Shown here piece after piece: positions 1 to 8,509 of a DNA stretch of 64,000 nucleotides. Numbering within the stretch: position 1 is the first letter of the stretch; each line of letters begins with the position of its first letter. The translations under genes were made by a program, and so were the position numbers. The DNA lies in NCBI RefSeq assembly GCF_002844375.1, contig NZ_CP024199.1, positions 1,996,001 through 2,060,000 on the forward strand. The letters are read 5' to 3'. This DNA is from Thalassospira marina. Lineage in GTDB: Bacteria; Pseudomonadota; Alphaproteobacteria; Rhodospirillales; Thalassospiraceae. Below the pieces are notes generated by a model. The model searched no databases, was not told where the DNA came from, and saw nothing but the letters and a program-made list of their open reading frames with translations.

Positions 1-1038
1 ATTTCGGAATATGGCTGCGACGCGCTGCGCATGACCCTGACCGCACTTGCAGCCCAGGGCCGTGATATTAAGCTGGCGACCTCGCGCGTTGAAGGTTACC
101 GCAATTTCGCGACCAAAATCTGGAATGCGGCGCGTTTCTGCGAAATGAATGAATGCCAGGTGGTTGATGGTTTTGACCCCAAATCGGTCAAAACCACGTT
201 GAACCGCTGGATCGTTGGCAAAGTCGCTGAAGCAGCCAAAACCGTTTCAACCGCCATTGAAAACTATCGTTTCAATGATGCGGCAGGCGGGGCATATCAG
301 TTTGTCTGGGGCACCTTCTGTGATTGGTATCTGGAACTGGCAAAGCCTGTTTTCATGGGAGATGACGCCGATGCCAAGGCTGAAACCCGTGCGACTGCGG
401 CCTGGGTTCTGGATCAGATTTTGCTGATCCTGCATCCTGTCATGCCGTTCATCACCGAAGAACTTTGGGCGCAGACCAGTGATAAACACACAGGCCTTCT
501 GATGTCGCAGGCATGGCCGGTTCTGGGTGATGATCTGATCGACACCAGCGTTGAATCGGAAATGGATCTCGCACTGCGTTTGATCGGCAATATCCGTGGT
601 GTTCGTTCGGAAATGAATGTTCCGCCATCTGCCGAAGTGCCGATTTATCTGGTGGAAGCATCGGATGCCATGAAGGCGGCAATCACTGCGCAGGAAGCCC
701 AGGTTAAACGTCTGGCGCGTGTTGCCAGCATCAATCTGGTTGGTCAGGACCAGGTCGAAACCGTTGCCAAGGGAGCGATCCAGACCGTTGTTGATGGTGT
801 ACCGGTTTTCGTTTCGGTTGCTGATTTCATTGACGTTGCGGCTGAAAAGTCCCGTCTTGAAAAGGAAATCGACAAGATCGGCAAATATATCAAGGCACAG
901 GAAGGCAAGCTTTCCAATGAACGCTTTGTCAGCCGCGCGCCCGAAGAGATTGTCGCTGCTGAAAAAGCCAAACTGGAAGAAGCCCGCAATACGCTTGGCA
1001 AGCTTCAGGAAGGTTACGACCGTATTGCTGCCATGTAA
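1..1038 (+). CDS. valS: Valine--tRNA ligase, C-terminal part (5' truncated by window edge)
   Basis: Charges tRNA-Val with valine in the cytoplasm. The reading frame is open from base 1, so the gene begins upstream and only the last 345 residues are visible. The first residues (EYGCDALRMTL) match the region just after the KMSKS loop of class I synthetases. The anticodon-binding helical domain follows (around SRVEGYRNFATKIWNAARF). The last ~65 residues are a Lys/Glu-rich coiled coil (AAEKSRLEKEIDKIGKYIK), the C-terminal tRNA-binding arm typical of ValRS rather than IleRS or LeuRS. The catalytic HIGH and KMSKS motifs lie outside the window. A strong hairpin terminator follows. Confidence 0.96.
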   Translation: MSEYGCDALRMTLTALAAQGRDIKLATSRVEGYRNFATKIWNAARFCEMNECQVVDGFDPKSVKTTLNRWIVGKVAEAAKTVSTAIENYRFNDAAGGAYQFVWGTFCDWYLELAKPVFMGDDADAKAETRATAAWVLDQILLILHPVMPFITEELWAQTSDKHTGLLMSQAWPVLGDDLIDTSVESEMDLALRLIGNIRGVRSEMNVPPSAEVPIYLVEASDAMKAAITAQEAQVKRLARVASINLVGQDQVETVAKGAIQTVVDGVPVFVSVADFIDVAAEKSRLEKEIDKIGKYIKAQEGKLSNERFVSRAPEEIVAAEKAKLEEARNTLGKLQEGYDRIAAM

Positions 1039-1064
1039 GGTTGTGACAGGTCAGATTTGATTTG

Positions 1065-1100
1065 AAAAAGGGGTGCGGGATTATGCCGTGCCCCTTTTTT
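1065..1100 (+). terminator. Intrinsic terminator after valS
   Basis: A 13-bp stem (AAAAGGGGTGCGG with CCGTGCCCCTTTT, two G-U wobbles) closes a short loop and runs into six T residues. Confidence 0.85.
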
Positions 1101-1164
1101 GTTTCTGGCAATATGGCGGGAATCGCATAAATTGGCGCCCTGAATATCGCGCAGGAGACATGAC

Positions 1165-1509
1165 ATGCCGCTTTCCCGTTTGCCATCGCCCCCGTATTAC
1201 GCCGTTATTTTTGCATCGGTCCGCACCGATGAAGATGATGAAGGTTATGGCATTACGGCCACGGAAATGAGCCATCTTGCAGCAGAGCAGGAAGGGTATT
1301 TAGGCCAGGATTCCACGGCACGCGATGGTGAAGGCATGGGCATTACCGTTTCCTACTGGCGTGATGAGGCATCGATCCATGCCTGGAAAAAGCAGCTTGA
1401 TCACACCGCTGCGCGCAATATGGGCCGCGAGAAATGGTATAAAAGCTATACGCTGCGTGTCGCCCGCGTTGAACGCGCCTATGATTTTGACCGGCCGGAA
1501 CAGGCCTGA
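1165..1509 (+). CDS. Antibiotic biosynthesis monooxygenase (ABM) domain protein
   Basis: A 114-residue dimeric alpha+beta-barrel type protein of the ABM superfamily. Seen: an N-terminal strand (YYAVIFASVRT), a helix reading MSHLAAEQEGYLGQDS, and a central strand GITVSYWRDEASIHAWK, which matches the usual 'YW.d..al.aWk' signature of ABM/YqjZ-like proteins. Family members include heme-degrading enzymes and quinol monooxygenases, but many have no known substrate, so no reaction is assigned. GCAGGAGA lies about 7 bases before the ATG. The stop shares one base with the pabB start (TGATG), so the two genes are probably translated together. Confidence 0.8.
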   Translation: MPLSRLPSPPYYAVIFASVRTDEDDEGYGITATEMSHLAAEQEGYLGQDSTARDGEGMGITVSYWRDEASIHAWKKQLDHTAARNMGREKWYKSYTLRVARVERAYDFDRPEQA

Positions 1510-2927
1510 TGCGCGCGGTTGAACATCCCTTTATCGAGCCGGAAGAAGCCTTTTTCGCTTTCGCAGGTTTGCCGGGCTGCCATTTCCTTGATTCTGGCGG
1601 TGATAGCGGCTTTTCCTATATTGCCGTTCATCCCGTACATGTCATCTCGGCGCGTGATGGTGTGGTATGCGTTGATGATCAGCCTATCGATACTGCGCCC
1701 TTTGCGGCTATCCGCGAAATGCTTGCCAGATACCAGATCCCCCATGATCCGACCTTGCCGCCATTTCAGGGCGGGCTGGTTGGCTATTTTGGCTATGACC
1801 TGTGCCAGCAGCTTGAAAAGCTGCCAGTCCCCAATGCTGATTTCCTGAACATCCCGGACATGTTGGCGGGCATTTATGATGTGGTGATATCATTCAACCT
1901 TGCCGCACGTCGTATGTGGATCATCGCGCATGGCCTGGATGATCAGACCGATACTGCATCTGATGTGCGTGCGCAGACGCAAATATTTGATATCGAGTGT
2001 AAGCTGGCCGATGTGCAGGGCCAGGGCGATTGCAATGATGATCGGCCGCTACCCACTGCGCCGGAAGCACCGACAATAACCGCCTGGCAGTCTAATTTTG
2101 ATCGTGCGGGATATGAAACCGCTGTTGGTCAGGTAAAGGACTATATTTTCGCGGGCGATATTTTTCAGGCAAACCTGTCACAGCGCTTTTCGGCGGAATA
2201 TGAGACTGGGCAGCTTGCGGACCGTTTTGGGCTTTATCGGCGGTTACGGCACCTAAGCCCGGCGCCATTCGGGGCCTTTTTGAATTTTGGTGATGTTGCA
2301 ATTCTGTCTAACTCGCCCGAGCGGTTTTTACAGGTCGACGAAACCGGGGCTGTTGAAACCAAGCCGATCAAGGGCACGCGCCCGCGTGGTAAAACCCCGG
2401 TTGAAGACGCCTCCTTTGCCCAGGATTTGCTGGTGTCTGAAAAGGACAGGGCAGAAAATGTGATGATCGTGGATTTGCTGCGCAATGATTTATCACGCGT
2501 TTGCAAGCCGCATTCCGTTATCGCCGATCCGATTTGCGATCTCGAAAGCTTTGCCAATGTCCATCATCTGGTTTCAACGGTGAAAGGGCAGCTTGAAGAT
2601 GGCCAAACCGCGATAGACCTTTTGATGGCCTGTTTTCCCGGTGGTTCTATTACCGGCGCACCGAAAATTCGGGCGATGGCGATTATCACCGAACTGGAGC
2701 AAACCCGGCGCGGGGCCTATTGCGGGGCAATCGGGTTTATCGGCTTTGATGGGGTGATGGATACCAACATCGCCATCAGAACGCTGGCAATTCACCGCGG
2801 CAGGGTGGCCTTTAATGCTGGTGGTGGTATCGTTGCCGATAGTGACCCGGCAGCAGAATATGATGAAACCCTGGCCAAAGCAGCAAAACTAATGGCAGCC
2901 CTTGGAATATCATTTGATGGCCAATAG
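1509..2927 (+). CDS. pabB: Aminodeoxychorismate synthase component I
   Basis: Converts chorismate plus ammonia to 4-amino-4-deoxychorismate, the first step from chorismate to 4-aminobenzoate and folate. At 472 residues it is full length. The chorismate-binding domain shows ETKPIKGTRPRG around residues 284–294; the PIKGT form with lysine 288 is diagnostic of PabB, since anthranilate synthase TrpE carries PIAGT. Further on are the motif FPGGSITGAPKIRAM and the C-terminal AYCGAIGFIGFDG and FNAGGGIVADSDP. The ammonia-supplying subunit pabA follows after 78 bases and pabC after that, so the pathway from chorismate to 4-aminobenzoate is complete here. Starts by a one-base overlap with the ABM gene. 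Confidence 0.95.
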   Translation: MRAVEHPFIEPEEAFFAFAGLPGCHFLDSGGDSGFSYIAVHPVHVISARDGVVCVDDQPIDTAPFAAIREMLARYQIPHDPTLPPFQGGLVGYFGYDLCQQLEKLPVPNADFLNIPDMLAGIYDVVISFNLAARRMWIIAHGLDDQTDTASDVRAQTQIFDIECKLADVQGQGDCNDDRPLPTAPEAPTITAWQSNFDRAGYETAVGQVKDYIFAGDIFQANLSQRFSAEYETGQLADRFGLYRRLRHLSPAPFGAFLNFGDVAILSNSPERFLQVDETGAVETKPIKGTRPRGKTPVEDASFAQDLLVSEKDRAENVMIVDLLRNDLSRVCKPHSVIADPICDLESFANVHHLVSTVKGQLEDGQTAIDLLMACFPGGSITGAPKIRAMAIITELEQTRRGAYCGAIGFIGFDGVMDTNIAIRTLAIHRGRVAFNAGGGIVADSDPAAEYDETLAKAAKLMAALGISFDGQ

Positions 2928-3005
2928 GGCCGCATGTGGCGTTCCGAATGCCGGTAAAAATTCACGCATATTGAAGATCATGCTGCAAAGTAATGGAAAT
3001 CGTTC

Positions 3006-3638
3006 GTGATTTTATTGATCGATAATTACGATTCGTTCGTTTTTAACCTGGCCCGTTATGTGCGGGAATTGGGGCGCGAGGTAATGGTCATTCGTAATGA
3101 TGCCATCGACGCGGCAGCCATTCGTACACTGGCGCCGGAGGCCGTTATTTTATCGCCAGGGCCTTGTGCGCCAGATCAGGCCGGTCAATGCCTTAATATC
3201 GTGCGTGATTGTAGTGCTGATTTTCCCATACTTGGTGTATGTCTGGGACATCAGGTGATTGCGCAGGTTTTTGGCGGGCGAATTGCCCGTGCCAAACGGC
3301 CGCTTCATGGCAAAACCACACCGATCACGCATAATGCCACAGGCCTTTTCAAGGGCCTGCCAAGCCCATTGACGGTCACCCGCTATCATTCCTTGATTGC
3401 CGATTTTCCCGCTGGCAGCATCTCACTGGAAATAACGGCCCAAAGCCCTGATGGCGAGGTAATGGCGCTGGCCCATCAAAACTTGCCAGTTCATGCTGTG
3501 CAGTTTCACCCCGAAGCGGTTTTAACCGAATACGGGCATGATCTGTTGGCGAATTTTCTGGGCATTGCAGATGCGTTTAATGCCGCAAAACCCGATGATG
3601 ATGCGGGCCGGTTTGCCATTACCCAGGCAGGTGTTTGA
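3006..3638 (+). CDS. pabA: Aminodeoxychorismate synthase glutamine amidotransferase subunit
   Basis: A class I (triad) glutamine amidotransferase that releases ammonia from glutamine for PabB. The 210 residues carry the nucleophile Cys79 in GVCLGHQ, the oxyanion loop SPGP at residues 50–53, and His168 and Glu170 in QFHPE. The start is GTG at 3006 with only a weak GGA upstream; an ATG at 2992 is in another frame. By sequence alone it could be TrpG (some bacteria share one subunit), but its place between pabB and pabC argues for PabA. Its TGA overlaps the ATG of the next gene. Confidence 0.9.
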   Translation: MILLIDNYDSFVFNLARYVRELGREVMVIRNDAIDAAAIRTLAPEAVILSPGPCAPDQAGQCLNIVRDCSADFPILGVCLGHQVIAQVFGGRIARAKRPLHGKTTPITHNATGLFKGLPSPLTVTRYHSLIADFPAGSISLEITAQSPDGEVMALAHQNLPVHAVQFHPEAVLTEYGHDLLANFLGIADAFNAAKPDDDAGRFAITQAGV

Positions 3639-4492
3639 TGATGTGGTTGAACGGACAGTTCGTTGCTGAAAATGATGCCGCAATTTCGGTGCAGGATCGC
3701 GGGTTTCTGCTGGGTGATGGGCTTTTTGAAACCATGTGTGCGACGAATGGCAAAGTTAAATGGCTATCGCGACACATTAACAGACTATCGCAATCAATTG
3801 AAAAATTGGGTGAATTTTCGGGATCTGTGCCAGGTCAGGCAGAGCTTGCTGATATCATCGCGCATTTGTGTCAGGATATCGTGACGCCACATGCGGTGAT
3901 CCGGTTAACGGTTTCACGCGGGCAGGGTGGTTTGGGGTTGATGCCCGGCGGCGTAATGGATGGGGTGGTTCTAATCACTGCCAAGCCGTTTGATATGGCA
4001 AAGGGTGCCGGACCGTTATCATTAAGTGTATCGGCCCGTATCCGTCGCAATCCGTGGTCGGTTGCAAGTCGTATAAAAAGCCTGAACTATCTTGATAATA
4101 TTGCAGCACGTCAGGAAGCCGCCCTTCATGGTGCCGAAGACGCCCTGATCCTGACGCAGGACGGGTTTGTTGGTGAAACGACAATTGCCAATATTTTTAC
4201 CTTGCGGGGGCGTGTTTTACAAACTGTGGGCGATAAAAGTGGCATTTTCGCCGGACTGGCACGGGGCGAGATCATTGATTGGGCGCAAAGCATTGATCTT
4301 GCGATCTGTTATGATCCGCTGTCGATTGCGGAACTTTCGCAGGCGGATGTGGTTTTTGTCTGTAATGCGCTGCGCGGTGCGCGCCTGGTTCGTGAAATTG
4401 ACGGACAGGTTTTGGCACCGTCCCAAAACGGTTTGGAAATATACAATAAGATTGCAAAGCATCTTGAAAACAGCATCAGAGGTGGCAGCTAA
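3638..4492 (+). CDS. pabC: Aminotransferase class IV, probable 4-amino-4-deoxychorismate lyase
   Basis: A PLP-dependent fold-type IV enzyme, 284 residues. In context it should eliminate pyruvate from 4-amino-4-deoxychorismate to give 4-aminobenzoate. Seen: the N-terminal DRGFLLGDGLFETM, the PLP-binding lysine 147 in SRIKSLNYLDN, and the cofactor-contacting DGFVGETTIANIF. D-amino-acid and branched-chain aminotransferases share this fold, so the specific function rests on the pabB–pabA neighbours. An upstream in-frame TTG at 3635 is possible, but the ATG at 3638 gives the classic TGATG overlap with pabA and is preferred. Confidence 0.85.
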   Translation: MMWLNGQFVAENDAAISVQDRGFLLGDGLFETMCATNGKVKWLSRHINRLSQSIEKLGEFSGSVPGQAELADIIAHLCQDIVTPHAVIRLTVSRGQGGLGLMPGGVMDGVVLITAKPFDMAKGAGPLSLSVSARIRRNPWSVASRIKSLNYLDNIAARQEAALHGAEDALILTQDGFVGETTIANIFTLRGRVLQTVGDKSGIFAGLARGEIIDWAQSIDLAICYDPLSIAELSQADVVFVCNALRGARLVREIDGQVLAPSQNGLEIYNKIAKHLENSIRGGS

Positions 4493-4545
4493 AGAACCAC
4501 AAGACTGCCCTGTCTGTTTTCAAAAAGGGTGAGAGTAGGGAGACG

Positions 4546-5826
4546 ATGACCGAAAACGGCAAACTAAAAGAAATTCCGGCAGCCCGCCTGCTGGAGCTTT
4601 TGAAGAAGAATGATCAGTCTGGCAAAAAGCTGTTTGTCGGTCTGCTGGATGTGCCAGCATCCCTGCGGTTGTTATCCGAGGATTATGCCGTTCTGATGCG
4701 CGAAGGGTTTCGCCTGCTGCCGGAAAAAACCCAGCAATACAAACTTGAAAACGGCATGGTCGCCTTTGTCCGCCTGGGGCGTGGTTTTGGCAATGCCGAC
4801 CCGTTTGTTGATAGCATTTCTGCAATGTTGCAGCAGGTCATTACCCGGCAGGGCCTGGGTGCCTTGCCAGATGATTTGTGGAACGAATTTCGCTGGCCCG
4901 ATGATGACGCCAGGCTGCAAACCGCGCTGCGGATCAGCGAAAAAGATTCGCTGCTGCCGACAGGCAAAAAGAAAATCGATTTCGCCAATATGTTAAAGGC
5001 CGCGATTTCAAGCGAAGCGGTTTATGATTCCTGCCGTCGCCAGGCCATTCTGGAAATTCGAGACAGCCAGCGCGAAATTATCGGGCATGAGCTTTATTGC
5101 TCGCTCGATTTTTTGCGGCATAACCATCTTGCCAGCTTCCAGCTTGAAGGGGCCGGTGAAATCGAAATTCTGTCGCGTGTTCTTGATGAAAAGGTCATGG
5201 CCCTGACCGAGCAGCTTGCCCCGCGCATTTTGCCCGATGTGCTGCATCTGAATATGCAGGTTCAAACCATCTTTTCCGATGCTTTCACCAGTTTCCTTGA
5301 TAGCGGTGACAGCCGTTTTGCCCGCAATCTTGCCATTGAAGTATCGCTGGAAAACGCGATTGCCGATTGGTGGGAATTCGAGGATGCCTGCAAATTGCTG
5401 CAATCTGCCGGTGTTCGTGTGGGGCTGGATCGGATCACACTGCCCGCGCTGGAATTTCTTTCGCCGCGTAAAATCAAGGTCGATTTCGTCAAGGTGATCT
5501 GGGATCAGAATATCATCGGGTCGAAACGCTCGACCGTGGCGGAACGCCTGCGAGAATTTGCGACCGTGCTGGGCAACCGTAACCTGATCCTGACCCGCTG
5601 CGATAGCCGTACAGCGGTGCGCATGGGCCGCAGCCTGGGGGTGGATGCGTTTCAGGGAAGTTACGTTGATGCCCTGTTAGGCAAACATCTGGCCGAAGAT
5701 TGCGATTCTCCGCATGCAGCAGGGAACGAACGGCGTTGTGCAGTTTGCCAATGGGCCCCACGCGAAACCGAAAGCAATGGCTGCAGTTTTCATTTTCGGG
5801 CAGGCAAGGTATTGCCGCCGCTTTAA
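4546..5826 (+). CDS. Degenerate EAL-domain protein with C-terminal cysteine motif
   Basis: A 426-residue cytoplasmic protein. The N-terminal ~160 residues resemble no domain I know. Residues ~175–385 follow the EAL phosphodiesterase fold: EIIGHELYCSL sits where 'GaEaLlRW' belongs (Glu182 kept), then HLNMQ, AIEVSLENAI, GVRVGLDRITL, IKVDFVKV and GVDAFQGSYV. The DDFGTG loop is reduced to LDRITL, and the catalytic 'EGVE' element is TRCDS. By comparison with active EAL enzymes it should not hydrolyse c-di-GMP; it may bind it or act through protein contacts. The tail holds CAVC and a third Cys 13 residues later, suggesting a metal site. AGGGAG precedes the ATG. It lies 53 bases after pabC and may share its transcript. 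Confidence 0.72.
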   Translation: MTENGKLKEIPAARLLELLKKNDQSGKKLFVGLLDVPASLRLLSEDYAVLMREGFRLLPEKTQQYKLENGMVAFVRLGRGFGNADPFVDSISAMLQQVITRQGLGALPDDLWNEFRWPDDDARLQTALRISEKDSLLPTGKKKIDFANMLKAAISSEAVYDSCRRQAILEIRDSQREIIGHELYCSLDFLRHNHLASFQLEGAGEIEILSRVLDEKVMALTEQLAPRILPDVLHLNMQVQTIFSDAFTSFLDSGDSRFARNLAIEVSLENAIADWWEFEDACKLLQSAGVRVGLDRITLPALEFLSPRKIKVDFVKVIWDQNIIGSKRSTVAERLREFATVLGNRNLILTRCDSRTAVRMGRSLGVDAFQGSYVDALLGKHLAEDCDSPHAAGNERRCAVCQWAPRETESNGCSFHFRAGKVLPPL

Positions 5827-5888
5827 CCGCACTTGCGCAACAATGACGATTGGTAAAAGTCGGTTAGTGCCGTTTACGCAACAATTTG

Positions 5889-5911
5889 TTGGCAAGGTTT
5901 GAACTTGCCAA
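5889..5911 (+). terminator. Stem-loop after the EAL gene, possible weak terminator
   Basis: A perfect 8-bp stem (TTGGCAAG with CTTGCCAA, 7-nt loop) is followed by a loosely T-rich stretch. No clean U-tract, so termination is uncertain. Confidence 0.4.
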
Positions 5912-5983
5912 GATTGTCTTAATTCCCTACTGTCACGCCATCGGCCAGTTGTTGGCCGGTATGTCGTTATTAAACGGCGCTTA

Positions 5984-6125
5984 TTCTCAGGGCAGGGTGT
6001 AATTCCTGACCGGCGGTAACCCCAAAAGGGAAGCCCGCGAGCGCTTGGCGGTTTATCTGTCAGGGTCAGCAGATCTGGTGTAATTCCAGGGCCGACGGTA
6101 ATAGTCCGGATGGGAGAGGATAAAG
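5984..6125 (+). promoter_or_regulatory. FMN riboswitch (RFN element)
   Basis: The aptamer begins with TTCTCAGGGCAGGGTG and ATTCCTGACCGGCGGT, continues with paired arms (AGCCCGCGAGCGC; GGTCAGCAGATCTGGTG; ATTCCAGGGCCGACGGT), and closes with AGTCCGGATGGGAGAGGATAA. These blocks in this order are the conserved core of the RFN/FMN aptamer. It lies in the leader of ribB, 139 bases before the start codon, so riboflavin supply should fall when FMN is plentiful. Confidence 0.95.
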
Positions 6126-6191
6126 CGTGGCAAGGCAGAAAGGGCGAATTTATTTGCCCTGTTAACCTGTTTTGTCGGGTATCGACAAAGG

Positions 6192-6214
6192 ACGGTGTTT
6201 CGCACCGTTTCTTT
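6192..6214 (+). promoter_or_regulatory. Candidate riboswitch expression platform hairpin
   Basis: Between the FMN aptamer and ribB, ACGGTG and CACCGT form a 6-bp stem with a 5-nt loop, followed by TTTCTTT. A second small hairpin (GGGCGAA / TTTGCCC, ~6147–6165) precedes it. One of these could be the terminator or switching stem. The U-tract is short, so the mechanism is not settled. Confidence 0.4.
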
Positions 6215-6264
6215 GGCCTTTCTTGCGTGCCCTGATTCGTAAGCCGCCATCAAGGAGGACGGTT

Positions 6265-6933
6265 ATGAATCAGAGTGTTCATCAGGAACCCACATTGTCG
6301 CTGTTTGGCGATCCAATGGCCCGTATGGAACGTGCCATTGCCGATTTGCAGGCAGGTAAAGGGGTTCTGGTTGTCGATGACGAAGATCGCGAAAATGAAG
6401 GCGATCTGATTTTCTCTGCACAGCATCTTACAAACGAACAGATGGCGATGATGATTCGCGACTGTTCGGGTATTGTTTGCCTGTGTCTGACGGATGCCCA
6501 TGCAACCGCACTGGATTTGCCGCCGATGGTGGCAAATAACACATCAAGCATGGGAACGGGTTTTACCGTTTCAATCGAAGCCAAGGTTGGTGTGACCACC
6601 GGTGTTTCTGCAGCTGACCGTGTGACCACGGTCAAGGCGGCGACGGCGGAAGGTGCAAAACCTTCTGATCTGGCCCGCCCGGGCCATATTTTCCCGCTGC
6701 GTGCACGTGCAGGTGGCGTTTTGGAACGCCGCGGCCATACCGAAGCCACGGTTGATCTGATGCGTGTTTCGGGCCTGAAACCGGCGGGTGTTCTGTGCGA
6801 AATCACCAATCCCGATGGAACGATGGCGCGTCTGCCTGAACTGGTCGATTATGCGCAAAAGCACGACATGGTCGTGATCAGCATCGAAGACATCGTTGCA
6901 TATCGCCAGTCCCTGCAGGAAGCTGCTGAATAA
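6265..6933 (+). CDS. ribB: 3,4-dihydroxy-2-butanone-4-phosphate synthase
   Basis: Converts ribulose-5-phosphate to 3,4-dihydroxy-2-butanone-4-phosphate plus formate, for the xylene ring of riboflavin. The 222 residues match the monofunctional RibB length (E. coli 217); there is no GTP cyclohydrolase II domain. Seen: VVDDEDRENEGDLIF near residues 31–45 (acidic metal and substrate loop), MGTGFTVSI, DLARPGHIFPLRA and RRGHTEATVDLMR. An in-frame start further upstream exists, but the ATG at 6265 has AAGGAGG at good spacing. Regulated by the FMN riboswitch upstream. No other rib gene is adjacent. Confidence 0.96.
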   Translation: MNQSVHQEPTLSLFGDPMARMERAIADLQAGKGVLVVDDEDRENEGDLIFSAQHLTNEQMAMMIRDCSGIVCLCLTDAHATALDLPPMVANNTSSMGTGFTVSIEAKVGVTTGVSAADRVTTVKAATAEGAKPSDLARPGHIFPLRARAGGVLERRGHTEATVDLMRVSGLKPAGVLCEITNPDGTMARLPELVDYAQKHDMVVISIEDIVAYRQSLQEAAE

Positions 6934-6965
6934 GCTTTTCGCTAAGCGGCCATATATCAGAATTT

Positions 6966-6998
6966 AAAAAGGGACGGCATGTGATGCTGTCCCTTTTT
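6966..6998. terminator. Bidirectional terminator between ribB and xthA
   Basis: AAAAAGGGACGGCAT pairs with ATGCTGTCCCTTTTT. The A-run on one side and T-run on the other let it serve both convergent genes. Confidence 0.85.
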
Positions 6999-7046
6999 CC
7001 ATGTCAAAGCTCTTTTGTGCTGTGGTCAGCCTGCTTTATTGCGGGC

Positions 7047-7826
7047 TCAGGCGTCGATCATGCACCAGACGGGCGTGTGGTCCGATGCCTTTTCCTTGCC
7101 GCGCGGTTCGCGGTCGATATCGGCCGCACTTAACCGGTCGGCTGCTGCAGGTGTCAGCAACAAATGGTCGATGCGTAGGCCGTTATCCTTGTTCCAGGCA
7201 CCAGCGCGATAATCCCACCAGCTATATTGATGGCCACTGGCATTAAAGGTGCGGAAGGCATCGGTATAGCCAATGTTCATCATGGTCCGCAGGCGTTTGC
7301 GTTCCTGGGTGGAACACAAAACCTTTTCATGAAGTTTTTCCGGGTCATAAACGTCGGAATCATCAGGCGCGATATTGTAATCGCCGCCCATAACCGCAGC
7401 TTCACCGCTGGCGAAAATATTTTCAAAACGCGTGATCAGGCGATCAAGGAAGTTCAGCTTGTAGGCAAATTTCTCGGACCCGACCTCGGTTCCCATCGGT
7501 ACATAAATCGAGGCAACACGCACCGGGTTTTCCCCGGAAATAACGGCTTCGATATATCGTGCCTGGTCATCGGCGTCATTGCCGGGCAGGCCACGCTGCA
7601 CATCCTCGATCGGGAATTTCGACAGGATTGCCACACCGTTATAGGTTTTCTGCCCGTGAATGGCGATGTTATAGCCCAAATCCTCGATTTCCATCGCCGG
7701 GAAACCTTCGTCGACGGTTTTGGTTTCCTGCAGCAACACCACATCAGGTGCCGCAGATTCGAGCCATTCGAGGATATTGGGCAGGCGTGCCTTGATCGAG
7801 TTGACGTTCCAGGTGGCGATTTTCAT
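7047..7826 (-). CDS. xth: Exodeoxyribonuclease III (AP endonuclease family)
   Basis: A Mg-dependent apurinic/apyrimidinic endonuclease and 3'-5' exonuclease of base-excision repair, 259 residues (E. coli XthA 268). Seen: the N-terminal MKIATWNVNSIKARL, the metal-ligand glutamate in LLQETKT, the catalytic region GGDYNIAP, and the C-terminal SDHTPVWC with the catalytic Asp-His. All belong to the exonuclease/endonuclease/phosphatase fold. It lies downstream of erpA on the same strand but with a strong terminator between, so mostly separate transcription is expected. Confidence 0.95.
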   Translation of the reverse strand: MKIATWNVNSIKARLPNILEWLESAAPDVVLLQETKTVDEGFPAMEIEDLGYNIAIHGQKTYNGVAILSKFPIEDVQRGLPGNDADDQARYIEAVISGENPVRVASIYVPMGTEVGSEKFAYKLNFLDRLITRFENIFASGEAAVMGGDYNIAPDDSDVYDPEKLHEKVLCSTQERKRLRTMMNIGYTDAFRTFNASGHQYSWWDYRAGAWNKDNGLRIDHLLLTPAAADRLSAADIDREPRGKEKASDHTPVWCMIDA

Positions 7827-7851
7827 TGAATCCTCGAATTTGCCTAAACAG

Positions 7852-7892
7852 TGCCGAAAAAGAAAACGGGACCTGCGATATCACAGGTCCCG
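7852..7892 (-). terminator. Intrinsic terminator after erpA
   Basis: Read on the minus strand, a perfect 9-bp stem CGGGACCTG / CAGGTCCCG is followed by TTTTCTTTTT. Confidence 0.85.
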
Positions 7893-7921
7893 AAAATATT
7901 TAACGCTTTAGAAGCGGGCGA

Positions 7922-8263
7922 TCAAATCGAGAAACTTGAACCACAGCCGCATGACGAGGATGCATTGGGGTTATTGACCCGAAATGCAGCGCCCACCAAT
8001 TCACGGACAAAGTCAATTTCCGCGCCGCCAAGCAGGTCAAGCGACACATCGTCGACAACCATTTTGGCACCGTAATTTTCAAAAACGTGATCTTCGCTGC
8101 TGCTTTTATCATCCAGCGAGAATTCGTACTGAAAACCACTGCAGCCGCCGCCAGAAACCTGAAGACGCAGCATCAGCTCGTTATTGCCTTCGCTGTTGAT
8201 CAGTTCCTGAATCCGCGTCGCCGCACTTTCTGTCATCTGTACTTGCCGGGATGCTTCCGCCAT
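7922..8263 (-). CDS. erpA: Iron-sulfur cluster insertion protein ErpA
   Basis: An A-type carrier that delivers Fe-S clusters to apoproteins. The 113 residues show the HesB/IscA fold with all three cluster-ligand cysteines: one in GGGCSGFQYEF and two in the C-terminal SSCGCGSSF. ErpA and IscA are close relatives; the N-terminal TESAATRIQELI and the absence of neighbouring isc/suf genes favour ErpA. It diverges from argS across 246 bases, in which I find no clear operator. Confidence 0.92.
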   Translation of the reverse strand: MAEASRQVQMTESAATRIQELINSEGNNELMLRLQVSGGGCSGFQYEFSLDDKSSSEDHVFENYGAKMVVDDVSLDLLGGAEIDFVRELVGAAFRVNNPNASSSCGCGSSFSI

Positions 8264-8509
8264 TTACATACTCCTTGACGCTCAACCCAACGGATGGGGA
8301 ATTTTTCAATCTGAATGAAATTCTATCACATTCAGACATAGCTGTTTAACCTGTATTTAGCGCGTCTGCGGTAAATGTCAAAACACCGGATCGGCAAGGC
8401 TGCCATGTTGTTGGCAGGCCCTGCTTGCGTTTTGCTGTGAAATGGCTCAAAACACCGGCAGACTGTTGGCCTCTGGTCAAAACTCACAACTGCAAAAGTC
8501 TTTAATGTC

